64,000 bases of DNA, taken from assembly GCA_050084985.1 (NCBI GenBank), contig JBITNC010000001.1, positions 107,942,001 through 108,006,000 on the forward strand, read 5' to 3'. Under the pieces are notes generated by a model, which saw nothing but the letters and a program-made list of their open reading frames with translations, searched no databases and was not told the origin of the DNA. This document shows positions 34,635 to 45,229 of the stretch, in pieces; position 1 is the first letter of the stretch; each line of letters begins with the position of its first letter. Source of the stretch: Nageia nagi (lineage: Eukaryota > Pinophyta). The position numbers and the translations under genes were made by a program.

Positions 34635-35569
34635 TGTTAGGATATACTATATAAAAATATAGTTTAAGTAATTTAACTTATTCTAAAACACAGAAGAATA
34701 AATAAAAATAAAATTACACAAATAAGAGAAGTAAAGATATAGCATGGTTCATCAAATGTGGGCTTCATCCACGGAGAAATATTTAGTCCAAGCCATAAAG
34801 GGAGAAAATCTACAACCACACCAAATTATACCTTCGATTTCAATTTTACAATATTTTCTCTCAATATCTCACAATAGTCTCTCTCACAAATTCACATGTT
34901 GAATTCTCCTATTCTTATAATTACATCCATTCCCATACTCTTATGATCCCATAACATGTTATTAATATTTATACCATATGTAGTAGGTATGGAATGTGAA
35001 GGGTCTAAAAGGACTATTTATATGAGGCCTTCCCTATTATAATGCATCAAGGAATAAATATAGTTTCATTTGAGGAGAGAACATAGTCTTTAGGAGGTGT
35101 CCCCCTTGAAGAGGGAAAGGCGATTTTGTTATTTTGTTAGAGTTTATACTTGAGAGTGATTTTGCTAGATAGAATGGTATTTATGTAATTATGGTGATTT
35201 GTAGTAATTTGTACAAGGATCATTGAATATTATTGAATAATTCCATATTTTAATATTGGTATCTTAACATATACCCTCTATTAGAGTAAATTTACTATAT
35301 ATAGAAATGCCATTACATTTGACCATTAGTTCTAAAGTTTAATTTAACATTCAAAGACTTAAAATAGAAAACTTGCACTAGTCACCATTAGATTGATTAG
35401 GTTTCGAGTTAGTTGCCATCACGTTGATTAGAGAGGATCAATCAGTTAATCAAGATCGATCATTCAGTATATGATTGATTAACTCTGTTGTTTAGACTTG
35501 TGCATACCAATTATAGAAAAGAGAGTTATTTTTTTATACTTAGCCCAAAATTAGGCTCCAAAACCAATG
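34635..35569 (-). repeat. 3' LTR of element Y
   Basis: About 935 bp, starting TGTTAGGATATACTATATAAAA in plus orientation and aligning with 53563-54202. It contains about 300 bases (34950-35245, including TATTTATATGAGG) that the 5' LTR lacks. A polypurine-like tract AAGTGGGAGAT (minus strand) lies just above 35569, as expected upstream of a 3' LTR. Confidence 0.75.
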
Positions 35570-38311
35570 ATCTCCCACTTGGATATTGATTTTTTGAAAA
35601 CATCTCCATTTCTAGAATGGATATTCTCACCTTTATATTTATTAGTTAAGACCAACCAAAATTGGGTAAAAGCCCAATTTCTCCCTAGTTATTGTCCTTA
35701 TCAACATATCTGTAAGATTATGGCTAGTATGTATGTTTCTAAGCTTCAATTATCTATACTATAATACTAACTGTATGAAGTGGTAACTAAGTTGAATGTG
35801 CTTTATCCTTGAATGAAAAGATGAGTTCTTTGCAAAATGAAAAGATGAGTTCTTTCATCAATCTTTGTAACCATATAATTTTCTTGCTAGATTTTGTAGT
35901 AAAAACATACTCTACCTTCAAGGTTGAAAGAACAACAACATGTTGTAGCTTTCAAATCCAACTAACCATTGTTCCACCTAGAGTGAAAATATAGCCTATT
36001 GTATTTCTCGCAACATCCTTGCAAACTAGTGTTAGAACATCCAAAACACAAAGTATGAATAGTTATACCTCTCAAATAATTGAGAATCCACTTCACTACT
36101 TCCCAATATTATTTACCTAAATTATTCATAAACTTACTCACAACTCCCATTGCAAGGGCTATATCTGGTCTTGTACAAACCATAACTTACATTAAACTAC
36201 TAATCACATATGCATAAGGCAATTTTGCCATGTGATCAATTTGCTTATGTATCTTGGGACATATATCCTTGGTTAGTTTGAAGTGTTTGACCAAAGGTGT
36301 GGTTACCATTTTTGCATCCACCATGTTAGACCTCTTCAACACCTTCTCAATTTACTCACCTTTAGATAACATCAACCTATGATTTAACATCAACTTGTGA
36401 TTTTCTTGGTCTCTTGTAATTCACATGTTAAGGATTTGCTTTGCTTCTCCCAAATCCTTCAAAGAAAAAGAGCTTGCCAACTTTCTTTTGAGTACATCAA
36501 TATCCTACATGTTATATCCTATAATAAGCATGTTATCTACATATAAAAATAAAAAAATATAATTGCCATTATATGTTTTTTGAAGTATACATAATGTTCT
36601 AAATGATATCTTATGTACCTTGTTCCATCATAAACTTATAAAATTTCAAGTACCATTTCCTTGGAGCTTGCTTGAGGCCATGCAAGCTCTTCTTCAACTT
36701 TCAAACAAGATTCTTCGTACCCTTAAATTCATACCCTTTTGGATGATGCATGTGGATTTCCTCATCTAAATCATCATGGAGAAAAGTTGTCTTAACATCT
36801 AATTACTCAATATATAAGTCCTCTACTACCATTATACTCAAGATAGTCCTAATTGAAGTTATCTTAACAATTGAAGAAAATTTTCTTCAAAATCTACACC
36901 TTTCTTTTGTACAACCCTTTCACTATAAGTCTAGACTTGTACCAATTTTGTCCTCCAACTTCCTCCTTTACCCTGTATACCCACTTGTTATGCAAAGCTT
37001 TATTTCCAATAGGTAACTTAACTAAATCCCATTTTTGGTTTTACATCAATGAGTCCATATTCTCATCCATGCCAAGCTCCCACTTCTTTATAGATTCCAT
37101 CTATGTAGCTTCTCCAAAAGTTTCTAACTCACCAGAATCAATATACAAAACACAATATACTACATGGAAATAATAATTAGGGGATCTAGTGGAGTTTGTG
37201 GTTATTGATGTTGAAGATTTTCATGCACCTTTGGTATATTCTTCTCATTAATCTCATCAAGCATCACATACTTGGAATCATCCTTCTTTTCCTGTACCTA
37301 TCTTTATACATAGAATTATTATTGAAAATCACATCCCTACTCTTGATGATTTTATAATTTTCATAATCCCAAAATTTATAGAATAATTCATGATCCACTC
37401 CATATCTAATGAAAATATACTTATTGGATTTAGCATCAAGTTTTTCCCTATTTTCCTTATCAACATGCATAAAAGATTCACATCCAAAAGTTTTAAGAAA
37501 GGAACAATTCACAATTTTACCTGTCTAAGCCTCTTCCATAATACCACCATCTAAATCACTTAATGATCCTCTATTTATCAAATAAATAGCAATATCAACA
37601 ACATCAACCCAAAAGTTGTAAAGTCAAACTTGCATGCAACCTCATGTACATTGCACACTCCATAATAGTCTCAATCAGCCTCTCATAAATCCTATTCTCT
37701 TGAGATGTTCTTGGAACTATTTTTACCCTTCAAATTCTATTTAATAAATAATAATTATAAAATTATGTGTTGCAATACTCTCCTCAATTATCGAATTTGA
37801 GATACTTTAACATGTTAGTTGGCTCAGTCTCAACCAAGTCTTTCCACTTCTTAAAGGTATCAAACACATGAAATTTCCTTTTAATGCAATAAACGTAAGT
37901 CTTTCTAGTTGCATCATCTATGAAAGTAACATAATATGAAGAGAAACCAAGAGAAGATGTATGAGCTAGATCCCATACATTTGTATACATAAGCCTTCTT
38001 CTTTTATTTCCTAACCTTGAGAAGTATGACTCTCTTTTGCTTCCCATAGACACAATCTTCACAAAATCCCAAATCAACTTGTTTCAAGTTTGATAATAAT
38101 TTTCTTGAGTTAAGAATTGCAACCCTTTCTTAGTCATGTCTTCAAGCTTGTGGTGCTACAAAATTGCATCCTCCCCTATAGAATTTAAGTCCATATAGTA
38201 GTCATATATGTCAATAAGTAAATATAATGTACCAACCATATTCCCTCTTGGTACTACCATGGAAATCTTAGTAACCTTCCATGCATATTCATCGAATACA
38301 ACTGTATAACC
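35570..38311 (-). pseudogene. Element Y pol remnants (integrase, RT, RNase H)
   Basis: Copia-order pol domains on the minus strand, all broken. The integrase core is at 38077-37784 (YYVTFIDDATRKTYVYCI), and the integrase C-terminal part at 37512-37264 (LKTFGCESFMHVDKENREKL). RT carries LYVDNMLIIG near 36545-36510, with the second catalytic Asp replaced by Asn. RNase H is near 35900, where a 24-bp tandem duplication (35812-35858) doubles the KNSSFH segment. No functional protein is possible. Confidence 0.75.
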
Positions 38312-39956
38312 CTCATTGTTATATTAAAATATAACATTATTTTTTAAAAATTTAAAGTTTATTGTATATTATTTAACTTTTACTTTTGTAAATATTTTAT
38401 TTTGATTAGCCATAGGATTTTGTGTTCTTTGTAAATATTTATGCAAAGTCACCTTATAAATGTTTAAAATTAAAAGCCCAATACTTGATCATCCCCAGTG
38501 GTAGTGTCTTATGGCTTAATTGTAATGATTATATGAAGCATTTTCTACATCATGGAGGTCAATGATTGTATGGATCCTAGGGCATGTAAAATGCCTAGGA
38601 GCAATAAAAGACTTTCAAAACTCGGCCTCCTTATCTACATTGATATTAAGGACTACATTTCTATATTTTATTGGGCTTATCATTATGCAAAGGGTTGAAT
38701 AGAAGATGAAAAATGTAATAGGATTCATTTAGTTACATAACATAAGACCTTATGCATAATGCAACTCCATAAGGATTGAAGAGATTTGAAGAAGTAAAGA
38801 AAAGTGTGCATTGGTATAGATGTTTTGCAACTATTCAACTTAATAGAGTTATATTTGAGTGATAATACCCAACATGTGTATGCACTCCACACACCTCGAG
38901 AATCGACACCCATGTATTACCTAGCAACATCGATAACCATATCATACTCAAACTATTATGTTTATGATATCAATATTTATGGAGCTAATCCTTGGCATTA
39001 GTAGATCATTCTTGGGCTAATTACTATCTGCACACTGACATTCAAATTATTTGATCGATGCCTCATCAAAATACATTCTCATGGAAGTTTAATGATCACA
39101 TGAGTACATGTGTGTAAAATATTTTGAAGAAGCTCAAATGAAGTATCCAAAGAGGCTATATGATTGTAAATGCATAAGTAAAAAAAGTTTTATAGAACTA
39201 GACTCCCATATTAATGTTGTTATGATGTATCGAAACTAGTAGATATTAAGAGGAATGTAGGGTTTATATAGAAAGCATCAATTGAAATGAGAAGAGGGCC
39301 TCATTTAGTAATATAATAAAAGAATCGATTCATATTGTAGACCTATGAGGATTGAAGGTATTATGAAAAGTATGAAAAATAAAGTATATTTGCATATGTT
39401 AGAGCAAAACATGTATCATGCACTTCAACTACCCATGTCATGATATTAATGCAAAGACTTCCACTAGAAACCAATGAGATTAAGTAGCTTTGAAGATACA
39501 AGCTCTCTCAATTTGTGTCCCCCTCATGCCATTTGTAAAGAATAATAATGCAAGGTGATGAAGACATATTAAAAATTTGAAAAGCAGAGTCTCAAAAAAT
39601 TATGAAGATCATATGCAAAGATTGATTGTAAGAGAAGCAAGTTGCTAATCAAGTCTTATCCCTAGTGCAATTTGGATCTACTCATATCAACTATCCACTT
39701 GTCCATGTTGCAACAATAATTATGAAATCAAAACAACATTAAAGAGGTTAAAAATTTCAGAGATCATGCAAGTAAAGATCTATTATGCTCATACAAATAA
39801 GTAAAAAACTAGTTGTATCTTTTAGTCAGAGAATAATTAAAGAAAAATTAACAGTACAACATGGTACTCTTCTCATGCCATTTCTTTTTCTTTGACAAGA
39901 GGCATGGCCTCCATGTAATGAATGCATATACAAATTTAATATTTCTCTATAAGAAC

Positions 39957-40454
39957 TGAAGGATTTGAACTATAACTAAACAAATCCTCTAGGACCTTAG
40001 ACTAGGAAACTCAAGATTACACATCTATAATTCTAAGAACATCATTCACACAATATGACACCAATATAATGTGGTTCCTCCCTCCTTGGGAGTACATCCA
40101 CAACTAGCTCTCTTATTCTCAAATCTATGTCTCTCTTACAACTATTCTCTAGCTTTCTCCTACACAACCAAGTAGAGTAATCTTACTCAAAACTTAGATA
40201 TATTTACATGAGGAGAGGCCCTCTATTTATAGGTTGAGAGCACCTCCCTAACCTTCCTTTAACCCAAGGGTAAGGTTAGGGTTACATTAAATGTACCACC
40301 AAACTTCAACCTACCAACTAACTCCTTTGGTAAAGTCAAAGTCTATACATTAAAGAATTCTATTAATCACTTAAGGTATCTACATACCCTTAAGTGATTA
40401 ATTGAATTTACAAGGAGTCTAGATATTCACAATATTTCATTACAAATTCTAACA
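39957..40454 (-). repeat. 3' LTR of element Z
   Basis: 498 bp; minus-strand start TGTTAGAATTTGTAATG and end CAAATCCTTCA. It contains a TATA box in CTATAAATAGAGGG and a hairpin ACTTAAGGGTATG...ATACCTTAAGT in U3. Confidence 0.95.
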
Positions 40455-40464
40455 CTCCCCCCTT
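40455..40464 (-). other. Polypurine tract of element Z
   Basis: Minus strand AAGGGGGGAG lies directly before the 3' LTR TGTTAG, the priming site for plus-strand DNA synthesis. Confidence 0.85.
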
Positions 40465-40954
40465 AATGCAATATTGGGATAGAGCGTAGAAGAGAGAAGA
40501 GAGAGAGTAAGAGAGAGTTCTCCTCCATAGAGATACAAGTGGAGATGAGAACTTTTACATATTTTTGAGAATCTTCTTTTTTTTTTTTTTGAGAACTAGT
40601 ATGAGACTCACTACATTACCATTTGAAAAAAATGGTTTACAATACAATCATTAACCACAACTGGTTTCACTGTACATAGTAGTCGATCAACTTTAAGCTG
40701 ACATGTGAGTCTCCATGAGCTTGCTTTCACAAGGTGAGTAACCTGCATTTCTAAAGAAGATCCTACATGCTACAAGCAACTCATGAACAAAATCAGTTAG
40801 ATGCATCATATATTCAAATAAGAGAATCAAATAATGCCATCTTATAAATAACTGATCAATGGTGCACTATAAGCCATCACGGAGATGCCAAGCCATTACT
40901 CATAGTCACCTGTTGTATATATACATGTGTTGATTTTAAAAATAGAGCATAAAA

Positions 40955-41250
40955 TTGTACAACGAGTTTCTCACGCAGAGCAAACTCACCACGGAGGTAT
41001 AGAATGTACAACAAGTTCGTCACGCAGAGCGAACTTACCACGGAGGTATATTAAATTATATGCTCAAAAATTGTACAACGAGTTTCTCACGCAGAGCAAA
41101 CTCACCACGGAGGTATAGAGCATAAAAATTGTACAACAAGTTTCTCACGCAGAGCAAACTTACCACTGAGGTATAAAATAATCAACACTCTATAACAACA
41201 ATTGTACAACAAGTTTGTCACGCAGAGCAAACTTACCACGGAGGTCTAGA
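40955..41250 (-). repeat. Interspersed ~48-bp repeat array in 3' region of element Z
   Basis: Five imperfect copies of a unit (plus strand: TTGTACAACRAGTTTCTCAC, then GCAGAGCAAACTYACCACGG and AGGTATA) start at 40955, 41004, 41071, 41129 and 41202. They are separated by short AT-rich spacers of variable length. They sit between the pol end and the polypurine tract. Element V (61600-62200) has traces of a similar region. Confidence 0.85.
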
Positions 41251-41304
41251 ATGTACAATCAAAAAAGGCCTCTTAGAGGTGAAGTTGTCATCACTAACAA
41301 AAGT

Positions 41305-43864
41305 TTAAACTTCACTCCCCCTTGAGGGCAACTTCACCAAACCTAGAGAATTCCTAAGCTTGCAGAACTGAGCTTCAGGAAGGGGCTTGGTGAACAAATC
41401 AGCGGAGTTTTCAGTAGATGGACAATACTGCAAGTGTATGATGTCATCTAGAACCTTCTCCCTGATAAAATGAGCTTGGATTTCTACATGTTTGGTTCGC
41501 TGATGGAACACAGGATTCTTAGCCAAAGAGATAGCCGATTGATTATCTGACGAAATAAGAGATGGGCCATTTTGCTGATACCCAATTTCGTTCAGAAGAT
41601 GTCTTAGCCAAATAGCTTCTTGGGCGGCAATAGACATGGCTCGATATTCGGCTTCGGTGGTAGAAAGAGTCACTGTAGGTTGCTTCTTGGAAGCCCAAGA
41701 GATAGCACCTGAACCAATGCTAAACACATATGCAGAGGTTGATTTTCTATCATCTCTATCTCCCCCATAATCAGAATCTGAGAACCCTGAGAGAACAATC
41801 GAGGGCACTTTGGAATACTTAAGAGCAAGATCCTTAGTCCCTGCCACATACCTCAAGATTTGCTTAACAGCATTGAGGTGTTCAACATATGGTTTTTACA
41901 TGAATCGTGCCATGAGATTCACTGCAAAGGCAATATCAGGATGAGAGATAGTCAGATACAGAAGACTACCAATCAATTGTCTATAAGCTGTAGCATCAGC
42001 CAACTGAGAATCTGAGCTCAGTGATACAACAATTCCAGGAGAAACAGGTATTGCAGCATATTTACACTCCTCCATTCCAAACTTTTGCAAGATGTCTGAT
42101 ATATACTTAGATTGACTAAGATAAGTACAATCTTTGTGTTGGTATACTTGCATCCCAAGATAGTAATGCAATAGACCTAGATCAGTCATTTCAAATGTTG
42201 CCTTGAGTTTGGAGATGCACTCTTGGATGATTTCAATATTATTGCCTGTGATGAGAAGATCATCCACATAAAGGAGAATTATGACCACGTCTTTTCCTTG
42301 ATTGAGTACATAGAGATCTGAATCTGAGAAGCACTTGGAAAAACCAATATCTGCAAAGAATCCTGAAATTTTCTTGTACCATGCTCTAGGTGCTTGCTTA
42401 AGTCCATACAAAGACTTCTTTAGTTTGCACACAAGAGTCTCTTTTCCTTCTGGAATAAATCCTTCTGGTTGATTCATGTAGATTTCAACATCTAAGTCCC
42501 CATTGAGAAAGGCACTCTTGACATCAAGTTGAAAAACTTTCCAACCTTGAGCTGCAGAAAGAGCAAGGATGATCCTGACAGTAGGCATCTTGGCCACAGG
42601 AGCAAAGGTTTCCTCATAATCAATACCATATTGCTGAGCGAATCCTTTGGCCATTAACCTTGCTTTGTATTTTTCAATTTCTCCATTAGAATTGTACTTG
42701 ACCTTGTATATCCATTTATTTCCAATCACATTTTTCGCATTGGGATAAGGAACCAAATCCCAAGTTTCATTTTTCATGAGCGCCTCATACTCAACTTTCA
42801 TAGCATCCATCCAGCACTCTTGCTTGGAAGCTTCTTTGAAAGTTGATGGCTCATTCATATTATCAATTTTGGCAAATAAGGATTTGTTCAAGGTCATACT
42901 TCTTGTAATTCTTTGAGCTGGAGAATTTTGCTCTTGTGGTGACTTCTCTACATGATCATCCAACCAGTTAGGTGCAGGCGAAGAATCATCTGAATCAGAT
43001 ATTTCAGCATGAGAGGTCGTATCCTCAGAAAGTTCATTGAACTTAACATCCCTAGACACAAAGACTATTTTATGGGATGAAGAGTAGAGCCTGTAACCTC
43101 TATGCTGATTATCATACCCCACAAAGATGCATTTTTCTGATCGTTTATCTAGCTTCTTTCTTTTCTCTGAGGTAATGAAGGCAAATGCATCACAACCGAA
43201 GATTCTGAAGTGTGAGAGGTTAGGTTTCTTTCCTGTCCATGCTTCATATGGAGTTTTACCTTCAACTGCCTTAGTAGGACACCTATTTAGGGTGTGAATA
43301 GCAGTGTGAACAACTTCGCCCCATAAGAAACTAGGAAGGTGACCCAACATGCATCTTGCCATTTCCATAATGGTGCGATTCTTCCTTTCAGCAACTCCAT
43401 TTTGCTGAGGGGTGTATGGGATTGTGAATTGTCGCTTAATCCCATGTTTAACACAAAAGTAGTTAAACTCATTGCTATTATATTCACCCCCATTGTCTGA
43501 TCTCAGCATTTTGATCTTAAAATCAGTTTGATTTTCAACAAGTGCCTTGAAGTCTTGAAACCTGTCAAAAGTTTGATCCTTGTGCTCAAGTAGATAACCA
43601 AATGTCATCCTACTGAAGTCATCAATGAAGGTCAGAACATAAGAAGCTCCACCTAGTGACTTAGTCTGAAAAGGACCCATCAAATCTGAATGCACAAGTT
43701 GAAGAGGACAAGTAGCCCGAGTTGCCTTATCTTTTTCAAACTTTTGCCTATGCATCTTTCCTAGAATGCACCTTTCACAAAGACCAACTGTGGGTGAAAT
43801 ATTAGGTAAACCTTCCACAAGTTCTTGAGTTTTCATGGCTTGAATACTCTTGTGGTTAAGGTGT
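41305..43864 (-). pseudogene. Element Z pol: integrase, reverse transcriptase, RNase H
   Basis: The 43836-41896 frame begins late in the integrase zinc domain (LCERCILGKMH). It then has the DDE core (LVHSDLMGPF, LRSDNGGEY, PQQNGVAERKNRT) and RT with LYGLKQAPRAWY and LLYVDDLLITG. An in-frame TAA after AVNLMARFM interrupts it; the same frame resumes at 41856 through RNase H (DSDYGGDRDDRKST, LSTTEAEYRAM) to the end at 41305. The related element near 63170 has a Gln codon at that position, so the stop is a secondary change. The protein would copy RNA to DNA and integrate it. Confidence 0.9.
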
Positions 43865-43865
43865 C

Positions 43866-44279
43866 CTAATCGTTGATGCCAAGATTACCTTTTGAACAAA
43901 CATTTGTAGCAAGACAAATCTTTGAAGGTACTTGATCCACAATATAAAGGTCATTCTTTACTGATCCTTTCATCAAAGTGGCAAGTCCTTTCTTAACACA
44001 CCAAGAGTGTGAGGTAAACTCAAATGAGCATCCTTTCCTTGTAATTTGAATCACGGAGATGAGATTCATCCTTAGTTTAGGCACATAAAAGACATTGTCA
44101 AGAGTCTTTCCATGAATCTTCACACTCCCTATTCCGTGAACATCAAGGACTGTATTATCACCTATCACAACTGCATCCTTTTTGTACTTATGAAAATTTT
44201 CAAACTTATCTTTTTCATAACACATGTGATTAGTGCATCCTGTATCAACAATCCAGTCATTTGAAATAGTTTGAGTCAT
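43866..44279 (-). pseudogene. Element Z protease segment, frameshifted
   Basis: The aspartic protease motif DWIVDTGCTNHM starts the stretch, followed by the GAG-pre-integrase region. It is separated from gag by a missing T near 44320 and from integrase by a missing A near 43887. The partial second copy at 48059-49249 lacks both deletions, which shows they are recent losses in this copy. Confidence 0.9.
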
Positions 44280-45229
44280 TGAGTAGTAGGCAACAGAAGC
44301 AGCATGCTTGTTCTTCTTTTATTATTGAAATTTCTCACATTTGCATTTCCCTTTCCTTTTTGAGCAAATTTCTTTTTGCGACAATCATACTCTTTGTGCC
44401 CAAAGATGCCACAGAAGTTACAATTCCCATCAAACTTTTCTTGAGGTGTTGGATTGCTGGATCCTGCTTTATCATTCCTGTGCCTGTAGTTGCCATGATT
44501 GTTGTTGTTGTTGCCCTTTTTGTCATACTTCCTGAAGGTAGATGAGGACTTGTTGTCTTTGAATTTGTAATGTTTGAACTTTTTCTTGAAAGGAGTTTTG
44601 GTTGCTCCTAGAGCAATGCTATGGTCCTTTGGAGAAAGGTTCAACATTTTCTTGTTCAAAGTTTCCTCATGCTTTAGAAGAAGTCTTGAAAGGTTATCAA
44701 GTGAGATGACATCTTCTTCATCATCGAGCCTTGTTTCCATAACTGTGACAAAGTTGCTGAACTTTGAAGTAAGGCTTTGTAGAATGATGAAGACCATGAA
44801 CTCATCATTGATCCAGTTGCATCCACAACCAACCAGTTGTGTCCTGAGGTCAATGATTTTGTTTAAGTAGATGGAGGCACTTTCATCTTCACTTTGTCGA
44901 TACTGCAACAACTTTTGTAGAATGGTAAACCTCCTTGAAAATTTGGACCCAAGGTAGATTTTCTTTAACCGATCCCAAGCTTCCTTTGCTGAAGTTGATG
45001 AAGAAATCATGAGAAGGACATCATCTGAAACTGCACGGTATATCATAGAAGTTGCTAACTCATTCTTTGAGTTGTATACTTCAAGAGCCTTCTCATCGGT
45101 AGGAGCAACCGCATCTTCACTAACTGTCTGCCATAGCTTTCTTGCTTGTAACTCAGCTTTCATACGTGGTTCCCATATTCCAAAGTTAGAACCATCGAGT
45201 ATGTGCTTGGGAACGAAGGTTTCAACCAT
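44276..45229 (-). CDS. Element Z gag
   Basis: Gag forms the virus-like particle of the retrotransposon. I start it at ATG 45229 (MVETFVPKHILDGSNFGIW) rather than at the longer open frame reaching 45313, whose extra residues are hydrophobic and unlike Gag. It carries the UBN2-like region (SAKEAWDRLKKIYLG) and a CCHC knuckle CNFCGIFGHKEYDC. A one-base deletion just after the knuckle ends the frame at 44276 instead of running on into protease. Confidence 0.85.
   Translation of the reverse strand: MVETFVPKHILDGSNFGIWEPRMKAELQARKLWQTVSEDAVAPTDEKALEVYNSKNELATSMIYRAVSDDVLLMISSSTSAKEAWDRLKKIYLGSKFSRRFTILQKLLQYRQSEDESASIYLNKIIDLRTQLVGCGCNWINDEFMVFIILQSLTSKFSNFVTVMETRLDDEEDVISLDNLSRLLLKHEETLNKKMLNLSPKDHSIALGATKTPFKKKFKHYKFKDNKSSSTFRKYDKKGNNNNNHGNYRHRNDKAGSSNPTPQEKFDGNCNFCGIFGHKEYDCRKKKFAQKGKGNANVRNFNNKRRTSMLLLLPTTQ

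Noticed and set aside
40955-41250. Direct repeats with spacers resembling a CRISPR array
   Set aside because: Units are imperfect, spacers are AT-rich and vary from a few to about 25 bases, and the array lies in the 3' region of a plant Copia.
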